Below are positions 57,456 to 64,000 of a stretch of DNA of 64,000 nucleotides, piece after piece (the first letter of the stretch is position 1; each line of letters starts with the position of its first letter). Location of the stretch: positions 109,586 through 173,585 of the forward strand of contig CACYPF010000002.1 in the NCBI GenBank assembly GCA_902776195.1, in the 5' to 3' direction. This DNA is from an uncultured Prevotellaceae bacterium. Its GTDB lineage: Bacteria; Bacteroidota; Bacteroidia; Bacteroidales; Bacteroidaceae. The position numbers and the translations under genes are program-made. The notes under the pieces are model-generated. The model was not told the origin of the DNA, did not search any database, and was given only the letters and a program-made list of their open reading frames with translations.

Positions 57456-59621
57456 CTAAAGTTGTCGCAGACTCATTTCGTAGAATAAGCCTTTGCGTGC
57501 CATCAACTGCTCGAAGGTGCCCTCCTCGGCAATCTTTCCTTTGTTGAGTACGATGATGCGGTCGCAGTGACGGATGGTGCTCAGACGGTGGGCAATGACC
57601 AGGCGCGTACAATGCAGCCGGTCGAGGTTTTCGCTTACCTGCCTCTGGCTGATGTTGTCGAGCGCCGAGGTGGCTTCGTCGAAAAAGAGGATATTGGGAC
57701 GACCTATCAGGGCGCGGGCTATGAGCAGGCGCTGCTTCTGACCACCTGAGAATCCGCCGCCGCCCTCGGTGATGACGGTGTGCAGTCCCATGGGCAGGGC
57801 TTTCACCTCGTTGTACATGCACGCCAGCTGCAGTGCCTCCCAGACATCGTCCTGGGTGGACCAGGGGGCGGTGATGGTGATGTTATTTAAGATGTCGCCT
57901 GTGAAGAGACTGCCGTTCTGCAGGCATGTTCCTATCCGTTGGCGGAGCTGTTTCTTGTCTACTTTCTCCAAATCGTAGTGGTCGTAGTATATATTTCCGC
58001 GCTGGGGCTTCTCAAAACCCAGCAACAGGCGCAGCAGGGTGGACTTCCCACAGCCGGAGATGCCCACGATGCCCACGTATTCGCCAGCCTTGATGCTGAG
58101 CGAGAGGTCGTCGATGACCAGTGGCATGTCGTCCTGATAGCGGAAAGACAGATTCTTGACTTCGATGCTGCCCGACAGGGCTTTGATAGGGGTATGTGAG
58201 CCTGACACCTCTGGTACTGCCTCGGCAATTGCCATGACGCTCTCCAACTGTGGCTTTATCTTTGTCATTTCGGGAATCTGCTCCGTGAGCCCGGTGAGTG
58301 CGGCTGTCAGCATGCCAAAGGCTGTGGTGAACGCAATGAAGTCGCTGGTCTTGATGGAGGTTTGCAGCGTAAAGATATAGATGATGAGCAGTGATCCTAC
58401 GTTCATCAGCGCCAGCAGCGAGGGATACAGGCGCATGGCAAACCGTGGGTTGTAGATGATCCTGGCTGTATGGGTATACCGGTTGAGCCACTGGGTGAAG
58501 GCGCGTGTCTCTGAACCGGTGAGCTTGACCTTCTGTATACCTGCAAACAGGTTGCACTCCATACCGCTGAGGGCATCATTCTTGCCGATGTATAGCTGTT
58601 GTACATGGGTCGCCTTGCGGAAGTAGAGCACCAGTATCAGTACCTGCAGGGCAAACAGAGCCATTGCGGGTAGCAGGAGCGGTCCGCCGTAGATGCCCAC
58701 TTGGATGAAATAGACCACAGAGAGCACACCGTTCAGCAGTGCACCGACGGTCGTCTCATTGATCTGCTGGCACAGGTTACTGAGGTTGTTCAGCTTGGAG
58801 GTCAGTTCACCGCTGCTGTAAGTATGGAAGAATTTCGGAGGCAGCAGGAAGAGTCGTGCCATGACGGCGTTGTGCAGGTTCATCTCCACGATGTTCTCCA
58901 CGCGGACAATATAAAGATTGCGGATATAGGTCGTCAGCATGATGACCACTGCCGCTCCTACCAGCAGTCCGGCAATGGGAGCCAGGTCGGCGGCGATACC
59001 GGCAGGTATCACCGTTTCAAACACCATCTTGTTAGCCATAGGTACAAACATGCCCAGGAGCACTACGATCAGTGCGGCAAATCCCATGTAGAGCATACTG
59101 TTGGTGTCGGTTGACGACAATATGAAGCTGATGAGCTGGCGCTTGGTCATTCGCTGCAGGGGCAGTGCCTTGGTGAAACTGTATGCCTCTGGCTTCAGCA
59201 CGTCCTTCATCTGCTGCCGCGACACCTCCCGCAGGGTGCCGTCCTCGTCAGTGAAGCGATAGGTGCGACCAGTCCATTTGGGCAGCAGCGCTACCAGCCT
59301 GCCGTTACGTGTACGACCCAGCAGGGGTCCGGAAGCCTCTTTCCACCAACCGTCGGTGAGCCTTGTCTGGCGTGTCATAATGCCATGCGCCTGGAGGATG
59401 TTGTGTAATTGCTGCTCCAAGGACAATACATCGTCGGGCTCCAGTTCGTAGTCGACAATCTTCAACGCTTCCAGTATCTGGCGGATGGCAAGGTTGTCGG
59501 TCTGGGGGACAGTGCCGCCATAGCGTAGCCCCATACGTGCCGCACCTTCCTTGATCTCGCGCGAGAGGGTGGAGGCATCCAGCTTCCTGCGCTTTTCTAT
59601 CTGACTGGAAAATATGCTCAT
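57456..59621 (-). CDS. NHLM-type bacteriocin export ABC protein, permease/ATPase (no peptidase)
   Basis: A 721-residue ABC exporter. About 200 N-terminal residues without a peptidase core (NLAIRQILEALKIVDYELEP, a C39-like degenerate region) are followed by six transmembrane helices and an ATPase with GISGCGKST, FSGGQKQRLLIARAL and LFFDEATSALD. It pairs with the peptidase-bearing protein encoded just upstream. The frame stays open to 59783, but the ATG at 59619-59621 gives the family start; the extra part lies inside the upstream gene. Confidence 0.88.
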   Translation of the reverse strand: MSIFSSQIEKRRKLDASTLSREIKEGAARMGLRYGGTVPQTDNLAIRQILEALKIVDYELEPDDVLSLEQQLHNILQAHGIMTRQTRLTDGWWKEASGPLLGRTRNGRLVALLPKWTGRTYRFTDEDGTLREVSRQQMKDVLKPEAYSFTKALPLQRMTKRQLISFILSSTDTNSMLYMGFAALIVVLLGMFVPMANKMVFETVIPAGIAADLAPIAGLLVGAAVVIMLTTYIRNLYIVRVENIVEMNLHNAVMARLFLLPPKFFHTYSSGELTSKLNNLSNLCQQINETTVGALLNGVLSVVYFIQVGIYGGPLLLPAMALFALQVLILVLYFRKATHVQQLYIGKNDALSGMECNLFAGIQKVKLTGSETRAFTQWLNRYTHTARIIYNPRFAMRLYPSLLALMNVGSLLIIYIFTLQTSIKTSDFIAFTTAFGMLTAALTGLTEQIPEMTKIKPQLESVMAIAEAVPEVSGSHTPIKALSGSIEVKNLSFRYQDDMPLVIDDLSLSIKAGEYVGIVGISGCGKSTLLRLLLGFEKPQRGNIYYDHYDLEKVDKKQLRQRIGTCLQNGSLFTGDILNNITITAPWSTQDDVWEALQLACMYNEVKALPMGLHTVITEGGGGFSGGQKQRLLIARALIGRPNILFFDEATSALDNISQRQVSENLDRLHCTRLVIAHRLSTIRHCDRIIVLNKGKIAEEGTFEQLMARKGLFYEMSLRQL

Positions 59622-59640
59622 CTCTGTTTCATCTCCTTCC

Positions 59641-61764
59641 TTATCCGTTTTCCATGAGCTGTCGGTACAGACCGTCCTGTTGCATGAGCTGCTCATGGGT
59701 GCCTTGTTGGACGACGTGTCCGGCATCCATGACAATAATCTGGTCGCAGTCGCGGATGGTCGACAGGCGGTGTGCCACCACAATCTGCGTGATGCCCATC
59801 TCGCGGATGTGCTTCATCACCAGGTCCTCGGTGGTGGGGTCTAATGCCGAGGTTGCCTCGTCCATGATCAGGATCATAGGCTCGCGGGCAAGTGCCGTGG
59901 CTATCTCGAAGCGCTGGCACTGACCTCCGCTGAAGTTCTTTCCGCCCCGCACCACCTTGGTGGCAAGGCCCTTGGGACGGCTCATGATGTCGCTGTGTAC
60001 CTGTGCGTCGCTGCATGCCATGAGGATGGCGAAATCCTCGATGCTCTGGTCCCACATGCGGATATTCTGTGACAGTGTGTCGTCGAAGAGCACGATGTTC
60101 TGGTCGACGACGGCGATGGAGTTGGTCAACTCGTCGCTGGAGATGCTCTCGATGGGACGCCCGTCAAAGAGTATCTCACCGCTCCAGGGTTTGTAGAGTC
60201 CGGATATCAGTCTGGCGAGGGTCGACTTGCCACAGCCACTGCTGCCCACGAATGCTACCGACTCGCCAGCCCTGAGGTGCAGGTTGAAATGGTCGATCAG
60301 GGGAGGCATCGTCCGGTTGTAGCCGAAGGTGACGTCGCGCAGCTCCAGCTCGCCCAGCAGTTTGCCCGTCTCCGAATGCTCACCGTCGGCATGCCGGTCT
60401 TCGGGATACCTCATCACGTCGTCCACGCGCTCTATCTGGGAGCGCATCTCGAACAACTGCTGTCCTGCCTTCATGATTTTCTCCACGGGAGCCATGAAGG
60501 CGGTCATGAAGCCTTGGAATGCCATGAGCATACCGACGGAAAGGTCGCCTTGCAGGATATACCACGCTCCCACCAACAGGACCGCCATCGTCAGCAGATT
60601 CGATGTCAGCGTCGGCAGCAGACTCATCTCGCTCTGCTGGATGTGCATCTCACGCTGCTTATTGAACATTCTGCTCCACAGCCCGCTCCAGTATTGGAAG
60701 AATCCTTCCTCAGCGCCTGCTGCCTTGATACTCTCGATGTTCTCCAGACAACTGACCGTGGTGGAATAGTATTTACCCATGCTCTGCTGTGTACTCCTGA
60801 CCATGTTCAGGCGCTTGCCGGCATAGTAGTGTAAGACGGCGAGGTTGACGATAGCTGCCACGACACCAATCATCGTCAGCATGTAATTGTACGACAGCAT
60901 TAATATGAAATACAGCACTAATAGCATCACGTTGATAGCCTGTGGAGCCAGCACCTCGACGAGCGAGTGGGTGATGGTCTCATTGAGTCGCTGACGCTGC
61001 TGCAGGTCACCCACGTAACGCATGGCGAAGAAGTTCATGGGCAGTCTCAGCAGGTGACGCAGATAGTTGATGTTGCCCCGCAGTGCCAGCTGCCCGGCTA
61101 TGCGTTTGGAGTAGCGCTGCTGCCAGAGCGTCACGATGAAGTTGAAAAGTGCCAGCGCAGCCATCAGACAGAAGAATACGGTTGCCCACTGCGCATTGCG
61201 CCCGGAGAGTATCTCGTCGAAGAACACCCGGGTGAGCAGGGGCAGGGTCAGGGTGACGACTGCCAGCAAAAGGGTGAAGATAAAAGTCAGCCAGAAGGCT
61301 TCGTTGGCACCGCTCAGGTTATGCCTGATGTAGGAAAAAATGCTCGTGGGATGACCCGAGGGCTGGAAACGGCCGGTCAGTTCGAAGGTCATGGCGACAC
61401 CCGTGAAAGAGCGCCGGAACTCATCCATCGGTATCTCTACCGGTCCGATGCCGGGGTCGTTGAGGCATGCCTTGCCTTTCCGCATGCCCTTGAAGACGAC
61501 GAAATGCTCAAAGTTCCAGTGGATGATGGCGGGCTCCATGCCTGCCAGCTCTTCGGCACTCACCTTATAGGCACTGGGCTCCAGACCATATGTCTTGGCT
61601 GCCAACAGGATGTTCTTCATCGAACTGCCGTCGCGGCTCACGCTGCAGGCTTCGCGCACCTGCTCCAGGGGAAGCCACTTGCCATAGTACGCAAGAATCA
61701 TCGAGAGTGAGGCAGCGCCACACTCCACGGCTTCCATCTGCATCACCATGGGCACTTTCTTCAT
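59641..61764 (-). CDS. NHLM-type peptidase-containing ABC transporter (C39 peptidase, permease, ATPase)
   Basis: A 707-residue PCAT protein. The N-terminal C39 peptidase has Cys15 in EAVECGAASLSMIL, His87 in IHWNFEHFVVF and Asp103 in LNDPGIG, so the catalytic triad is complete. Six transmembrane helices follow, then an ATPase with GSSGCGKST, FSGGQCQRFEIATAL and LIMDEATSALD. The peptidase should cut leader peptides after a double glycine and the transporter move the core across the inner membrane. Its likely substrate is encoded at 62733-62831. The ATG is four bases after the HlyD-like gene. Confidence 0.93.
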   Translation of the reverse strand: MKKVPMVMQMEAVECGAASLSMILAYYGKWLPLEQVREACSVSRDGSSMKNILLAAKTYGLEPSAYKVSAEELAGMEPAIIHWNFEHFVVFKGMRKGKACLNDPGIGPVEIPMDEFRRSFTGVAMTFELTGRFQPSGHPTSIFSYIRHNLSGANEAFWLTFIFTLLLAVVTLTLPLLTRVFFDEILSGRNAQWATVFFCLMAALALFNFIVTLWQQRYSKRIAGQLALRGNINYLRHLLRLPMNFFAMRYVGDLQQRQRLNETITHSLVEVLAPQAINVMLLVLYFILMLSYNYMLTMIGVVAAIVNLAVLHYYAGKRLNMVRSTQQSMGKYYSTTVSCLENIESIKAAGAEEGFFQYWSGLWSRMFNKQREMHIQQSEMSLLPTLTSNLLTMAVLLVGAWYILQGDLSVGMLMAFQGFMTAFMAPVEKIMKAGQQLFEMRSQIERVDDVMRYPEDRHADGEHSETGKLLGELELRDVTFGYNRTMPPLIDHFNLHLRAGESVAFVGSSGCGKSTLARLISGLYKPWSGEILFDGRPIESISSDELTNSIAVVDQNIVLFDDTLSQNIRMWDQSIEDFAILMACSDAQVHSDIMSRPKGLATKVVRGGKNFSGGQCQRFEIATALAREPMILIMDEATSALDPTTEDLVMKHIREMGITQIVVAHRLSTIRDCDQIIVMDAGHVVQQGTHEQLMQQDGLYRQLMENG

Positions 61765-61768
61765 AAGC

Positions 61769-62605
61769 CTACTTGCCTTGCAATGTATTCAACGTGTTCT
61801 CTACTCGTCCTAACAGCACTTCCCATACGTACTTACGGTCCCAGATGATCTGCACATTGCAGGGCATGCCCGTGGTGACTGCCATGCCTTCGCTCTTCTG
61901 ACGACTCCATACCAGCCCGTCGGCATCACGGTCGAGCACGATGCGCACCTCATAGACTGGTTCTTCGGCAGGGATGATGGATGCCAGCTCCGCCAGCTTC
62001 AATCGCTGTGCCACCATCTTGCGGTTGGTGGGATATGACTCGATGCCCTTGACGGTGCCTACAGCATAGCCCCACTTCTCACGCTCCAGGTCGGCAGGTG
62101 TCAGCTGCACCTTGGCACCCAGCTTCACCTTCCTGAGTTCTTTGAATGTCACGTAGGCAAGCACCTCGCGCTCGTGGAACCTTGCCTCCTGGGGCAGTAT
62201 CCATGCCACAGGCTCGCGAGGCTCAAACTTGCTCTCTGCTGGCTTCGAGGTCAGCACCACTCCCGACTCAGGTGCCGTCAGGGTGGTGGTCGCCAACTGC
62301 GAACGGACACTGACAAGGGGAGTGCCTGCCGACACCTCCTGACCGTTGGTGGCTACCACATGGTGGACGGTCCCCCCGTACGGGACCGTAATCGCCTTTG
62401 CCTCTGCAAACGGGAATACAACGGCTTGGGCCCTGACGGTATAGTTGACCTTGCCAAACATACACCAGAAGAGTGCCACGCCGCACAGCAACAGCAGCGT
62501 GGAGAGCACCAGCCAGAGTCCGGGAGAAACCACCCGCGGCATCTCCTTGAGTTCGCTCTGGTCGTCAAGAGCCTCTAATGCTTCATCGTTAAATATCTCT
62601 GACAT
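61769..62605 (-). CDS. NHLM-type secretion protein, HlyD-like adaptor
   Basis: A 278-residue protein with a cytoplasmic start, one transmembrane segment (LWLVLSTLLLLCGVALFWCM) and a periplasmic HlyD-type domain (VPYGGTVHHVVATNGQEVSA, TLTAPESGVVLTSKP). It is the membrane-fusion partner of the two ABC proteins. It is the first large gene after the small precursor; a hairpin lies in the 127-base gap between them. Confidence 0.9.
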   Translation of the reverse strand: MSEIFNDEALEALDDQSELKEMPRVVSPGLWLVLSTLLLLCGVALFWCMFGKVNYTVRAQAVVFPFAEAKAITVPYGGTVHHVVATNGQEVSAGTPLVSVRSQLATTTLTAPESGVVLTSKPAESKFEPREPVAWILPQEARFHEREVLAYVTFKELRKVKLGAKVQLTPADLEREKWGYAVGTVKGIESYPTNRKMVAQRLKLAELASIIPAEEPVYEVRIVLDRDADGLVWSRQKSEGMAVTTGMPCNVQIIWDRKYVWEVLLGRVENTLNTLQGK

Positions 62606-62611
62606 ATTTGT

Positions 62612-62650
62612 AATTGTAAAACAGCCCGCAGCTGTTTGCCTGCGGGCTTA
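62612..62650 (-). terminator. Hairpin between precursor gene and export genes
   Basis: Stem AGCCCGCAG (62623-62631) pairs with CTGCGGGCT (62640-62648), 9 perfect G+C-rich pairs with an 8-base loop, followed on the minus strand by GTTTTAC. The T-run is short, so partial termination (attenuation) or RNA stabilisation is more likely than a full stop. Confidence 0.8.
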
Positions 62651-62732
62651 CTTTACTAAGTGTAATGCACTTTGTGAGCGGGAAGTCTCAGCGGTAGATG
62701 CTTTGCCTACATCAGTACCTCTAAACTATTAA

Positions 62733-62831
62733 TCAAGGTTCAATTCTTCTCTTACCACCACCACCACCGTTCACATTCTCCAGATCTTCATTGGACAATT
62801 TCTGCCCCTTCTTCTTCTCTTCTTCTTTCAT
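62733..62831 (-). CDS. Double-glycine leader peptide precursor (bacteriocin- or pheromone-like), 32 residues
   Basis: A 33-codon gene in the gap upstream of the export operon. It begins MKEEEKKKGQ, continues KLSNEDLENVNGG, a leader of the double-glycine class in which a conserved Leu/Glu/Leu pattern precedes GG, then GGG and ends KRRIEP. Cutting after the first GG (residues 22-23) would free GGGKRRIEP; cutting after the last GG would free KRRIEP. The start at 62829-62831 is 50 bases from a perfect promoter, and the next genes are a C39 peptidase transporter system. No Cys, Ser or Thr is in the core, so lanthipeptide or disulfide chemistry is excluded. Function could be a signal, a tiny antibacterial or a leader for something modified elsewhere; this is inference. 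Confidence 0.82.
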   Translation of the reverse strand: MKEEEKKKGQKLSNEDLENVNGGGGGKRRIEP

Positions 62832-62879
62832 TTCAGTAGAATTTAAATTGTTATTCTTAATATCAATGTATTATCGCTG

Positions 62880-62911
62880 CAAATATACTGAAAAATTTTC
62901 GAATCTCCAAA
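62880..62911 (-). promoter_or_regulatory. Promoter of the precursor/export operon
   Basis: On the minus strand TTTG (62908-62911), 20 bases, TATATTTG (62880-62887). The leader to the precursor ATG is about 45 bases. Confidence 0.85.
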
Positions 62912-63011
62912 CATATTGTTTTCTTTTTAAACAAAAACAGATGAAACGCCATTTTTGCAGGAGAATCCATAGGCTGTAGCTCATAGGGGCAGAAGAAAAT
63001 CAGCAAAAAAT

Positions 63012-63041
63012 TTGTTTTCCTCGGAATATTGTCGTATCTTT
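63012..63041 (+). promoter_or_regulatory. Promoter of the acetyltransferase remnant
   Basis: TTTG near 63011-63014, about 19 bases, TATCTTTG at 63034-63041, pointing right towards the ATG at 63130. Confidence 0.65.
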
Positions 63042-63129
63042 GCAATTGTAAACACCCGGTGGCCGCTGCCGATGCCACCAGCATCATTGCGACCAAAACA
63101 ATACTTTTCTTCATGCTTTTTTTAATAAT

Positions 63130-63638
63130 ATGTTTGACACCATAGATGCCACGGGAACAGGACGCAAGAGCGACCCTCGTATGCGCAACGTAGAGGCAGA
63201 GATGATACGTAGTCATGAACTGATTACAAGGGACTGCTGGAGGAATTGTTTCAGTGTGCATTAGACGATAGTGTCGTCGTTGTGTCACCCTTCTATTGCG
63301 ATTGCGGATGCCGGATGACCTTCGGGAAGAATGTGACCATCAACAAGGGAGCCACCATCCTCTCGCCGGGTAGGGTAGTGATAGAAGACAATGTGCTGAT
63401 AGGTCCCGAGGTGAAGATAGTCACTGTTGATCACGACCTCTACGACAGGCACGACCTGTTTCATTTCGGTCAGGTGACCATCAAGGAGAATGCGTGGATA
63501 TGCATCGGAGCCATCATCTGTCCCGGTGTCACCATAGGCCGCAATGCCGTCGTAGCCGCTGGTGCCGTAGTCACCAAGGATGTCCCCGACAACGCAGTAG
63601 TCGGTGGCAATCCCGCCAAAATCATCAAAACCCTCTGA
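63130..63638 (+). pseudogene. Sugar O-acetyltransferase (Maa/LacA-like), frameshifted
   Basis: The start MFDTIDATGTGRKSDPRMRN, EAEMIRSHELITR reads in one frame; from about 63222 the continuation LLEELFQCALDDSVVVVSPF reads in another and goes on to the stop with left-handed beta-helix repeats (GATILSPGRVVIEDNVLIGP, TIGRNAVVAAGAVVTKDVPD). The catalytic histidine region VDHDLYDRHD is intact. Compared with the family a few residues near the frameshift are also missing. A frame starting at 63246 could still give the helix part, but it lacks the first substrate-binding segment. Confidence 0.8.
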
Positions 63639-63688
63639 CCATTTTTCCTTCATTCCACCAAATGATTTCTAAAACTATTCATTATTTT

Positions 63689-63913
63689 CTAATATAGCGA
63701 GTTCCACGCTATCGCCATAGGATGGCGCATGGCAAGCCCTTGCTCTGTGAAGGCGTATGGGAGTTTTCGTAACCCCTTTTTTACAAAATTGGATGTCGCA
63801 AATTGCGATTTCCAATCGTCAAGGTCTTTCTTGTCAGTATGATTGGATGACATCACCCGCTGTCCCCTGATCTTATAGATCTTGCTCCGTATCGGTTCTA
63901 GGTTCTGTTCCAT
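63689..63913 (-). pseudogene. ORF6N (KilA-type) antirepressor-like fragment
   Basis: From the ATG at 63911-63913 the frame reads MEQNLEPIRSKIYKIRGQRV, then DDWKSQFATSN and LPYAFTEQGLAM, all characteristic of ORF6N-domain proteins, but about 35 residues between the first and second block are missing, and the end after GLAM is unrelated. At 74 codons it is a broken remnant of a mobile-element or phage gene. A good promoter precedes it. Confidence 0.75.
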
Positions 63914-63952
63914 ATCGTTGTTCGTCAGGATAGTTGGTAACCTGTTCTGGTG

Positions 63953-63984
63953 CAAATATACTATGATAGTTGTTTATTGCCAAA
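63953..63984 (-). promoter_or_regulatory. Promoter of the ORF6N fragment
   Basis: On the minus strand TTTG (63981-63984), 20 bases, TATATTTG (63953-63960). Confidence 0.7.
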
Positions 63985-64000
63985 AATATTTGTTCCAAAA

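Larger units (their letters stand above)
62863..63114 (-). other. Possible truncated lipoprotein start, probably not a gene now
   Basis: From the ATG at 63112-63114 the minus strand reads MKKSIVLVAMMLVASAAATG and a Cys, a perfect lipoprotein signal. The rest (LQLQRYDNIPRKTNFLL...) overlaps the promoter of the next gene on the plus strand and the promoter of the export operon and reads like non-coding DNA. I think a signal-peptide fragment was left behind by a deletion. Confidence 0.3.

Noticed and set aside
59622-59783. 54-residue extension of the second ABC protein
   Set aside because: It lies inside the upstream transporter gene in another frame and has composition of a shadow frame.
63246-63638. 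Complete 130-residue acetyltransferase
   Set aside because: Family N-terminal residues are found just upstream in another frame, so this is part of a broken gene.

Overview
The window looks like chromosomal DNA of a member of the Bacteroidota, most likely a Prevotella-like Bacteroidales; this is inferred from content, not searched. The support is many promoters of the Bacteroidetes form (TTTG, 18-21 bases, TAnnTTTG), few Shine-Dalgarno sites, TonB-dependent receptors, DUF4421 proteins, a Nudix-type arabinose regulator, an RHS remnant with orphan immunity-like genes, and a double-glycine bacteriocin-type export operon.

Bases 1-15.4 kb hold a cobalamin locus. The left-pointing genes are a partial cbiG, a cbiE-cbiT fusion and a cobJ-cbiC fusion; cobU, cobT and cobS point right; cbiB, cobQ and a cbiA split into two reading frames point left. 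After a phosphatase gene comes a cobalamin riboswitch. It controls a TonB receptor, an exported CbiK-type lipoprotein and a second TonB receptor. Together they suggest anaerobic-type corrinoid synthesis plus uptake across the outer membrane.

Bases 15.5-24.1 kb are ordinary: a six-gene, tightly overlapping operon (membrane protein, bifunctional hisB, Gfo/Idh/MocA oxidoreductase, DUF4421, DUF1232, FAD protein), a shared terminator, and the left-pointing pair tkt-rpiB.

Bases 24.2-32.4 kb are an AT-rich, decayed accessory island. It has a shrunken glycoside hydrolase pseudogene, about 870 bases of stacked hairpins and repeats, a YafQ-type toxin-antitoxin pair between direct repeats, a TPR regulator with one in-frame stop, and an RHS core remnant followed by a series of small membrane or lipoprotein genes. 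Three of these still carry the 3' end of what may be the former toxin gene.

Bases 32.4-47.3 kb are for pentose and galactose use, all pointing left: GH51 arabinofuranosidase, DUF4421 proteins (one deleted internally), FGGY kinase, araA, araD, Nudix regulator, sodium-sugar symporter, two aldose epimerases, galK and a sugar MFS transporter. Bases 47.4-52.1 kb hold folC, dnaJ, grpE and an ABC-F ATPase. Bases 52.2-54.9 kb hold an esterase and an amidohydrolase.

Bases 55.0-62.9 kb are a complete double-membrane export operon: TolC, lipoprotein adaptor, two NHLM-type ABC proteins (one with a C39 peptidase) and a HlyD-like protein. Its first gene, at 62733-62831, is an easily missed 32-residue double-glycine precursor with a core of only 6-9 residues. 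It has its own promoter and is followed by a hairpin that could attenuate transcription. I consider this the best candidate for an undescribed system. The right end carries remnants of an acetyltransferase gene and of an ORF6N-type gene.

A second window-wide signal is a family of 7-base-periodic minisatellites, found inside or next to unrelated genes (cbiET twice, cobJ-cbiC, cbiA/cobQ junction, the FAD gene, and downstream of tolC).
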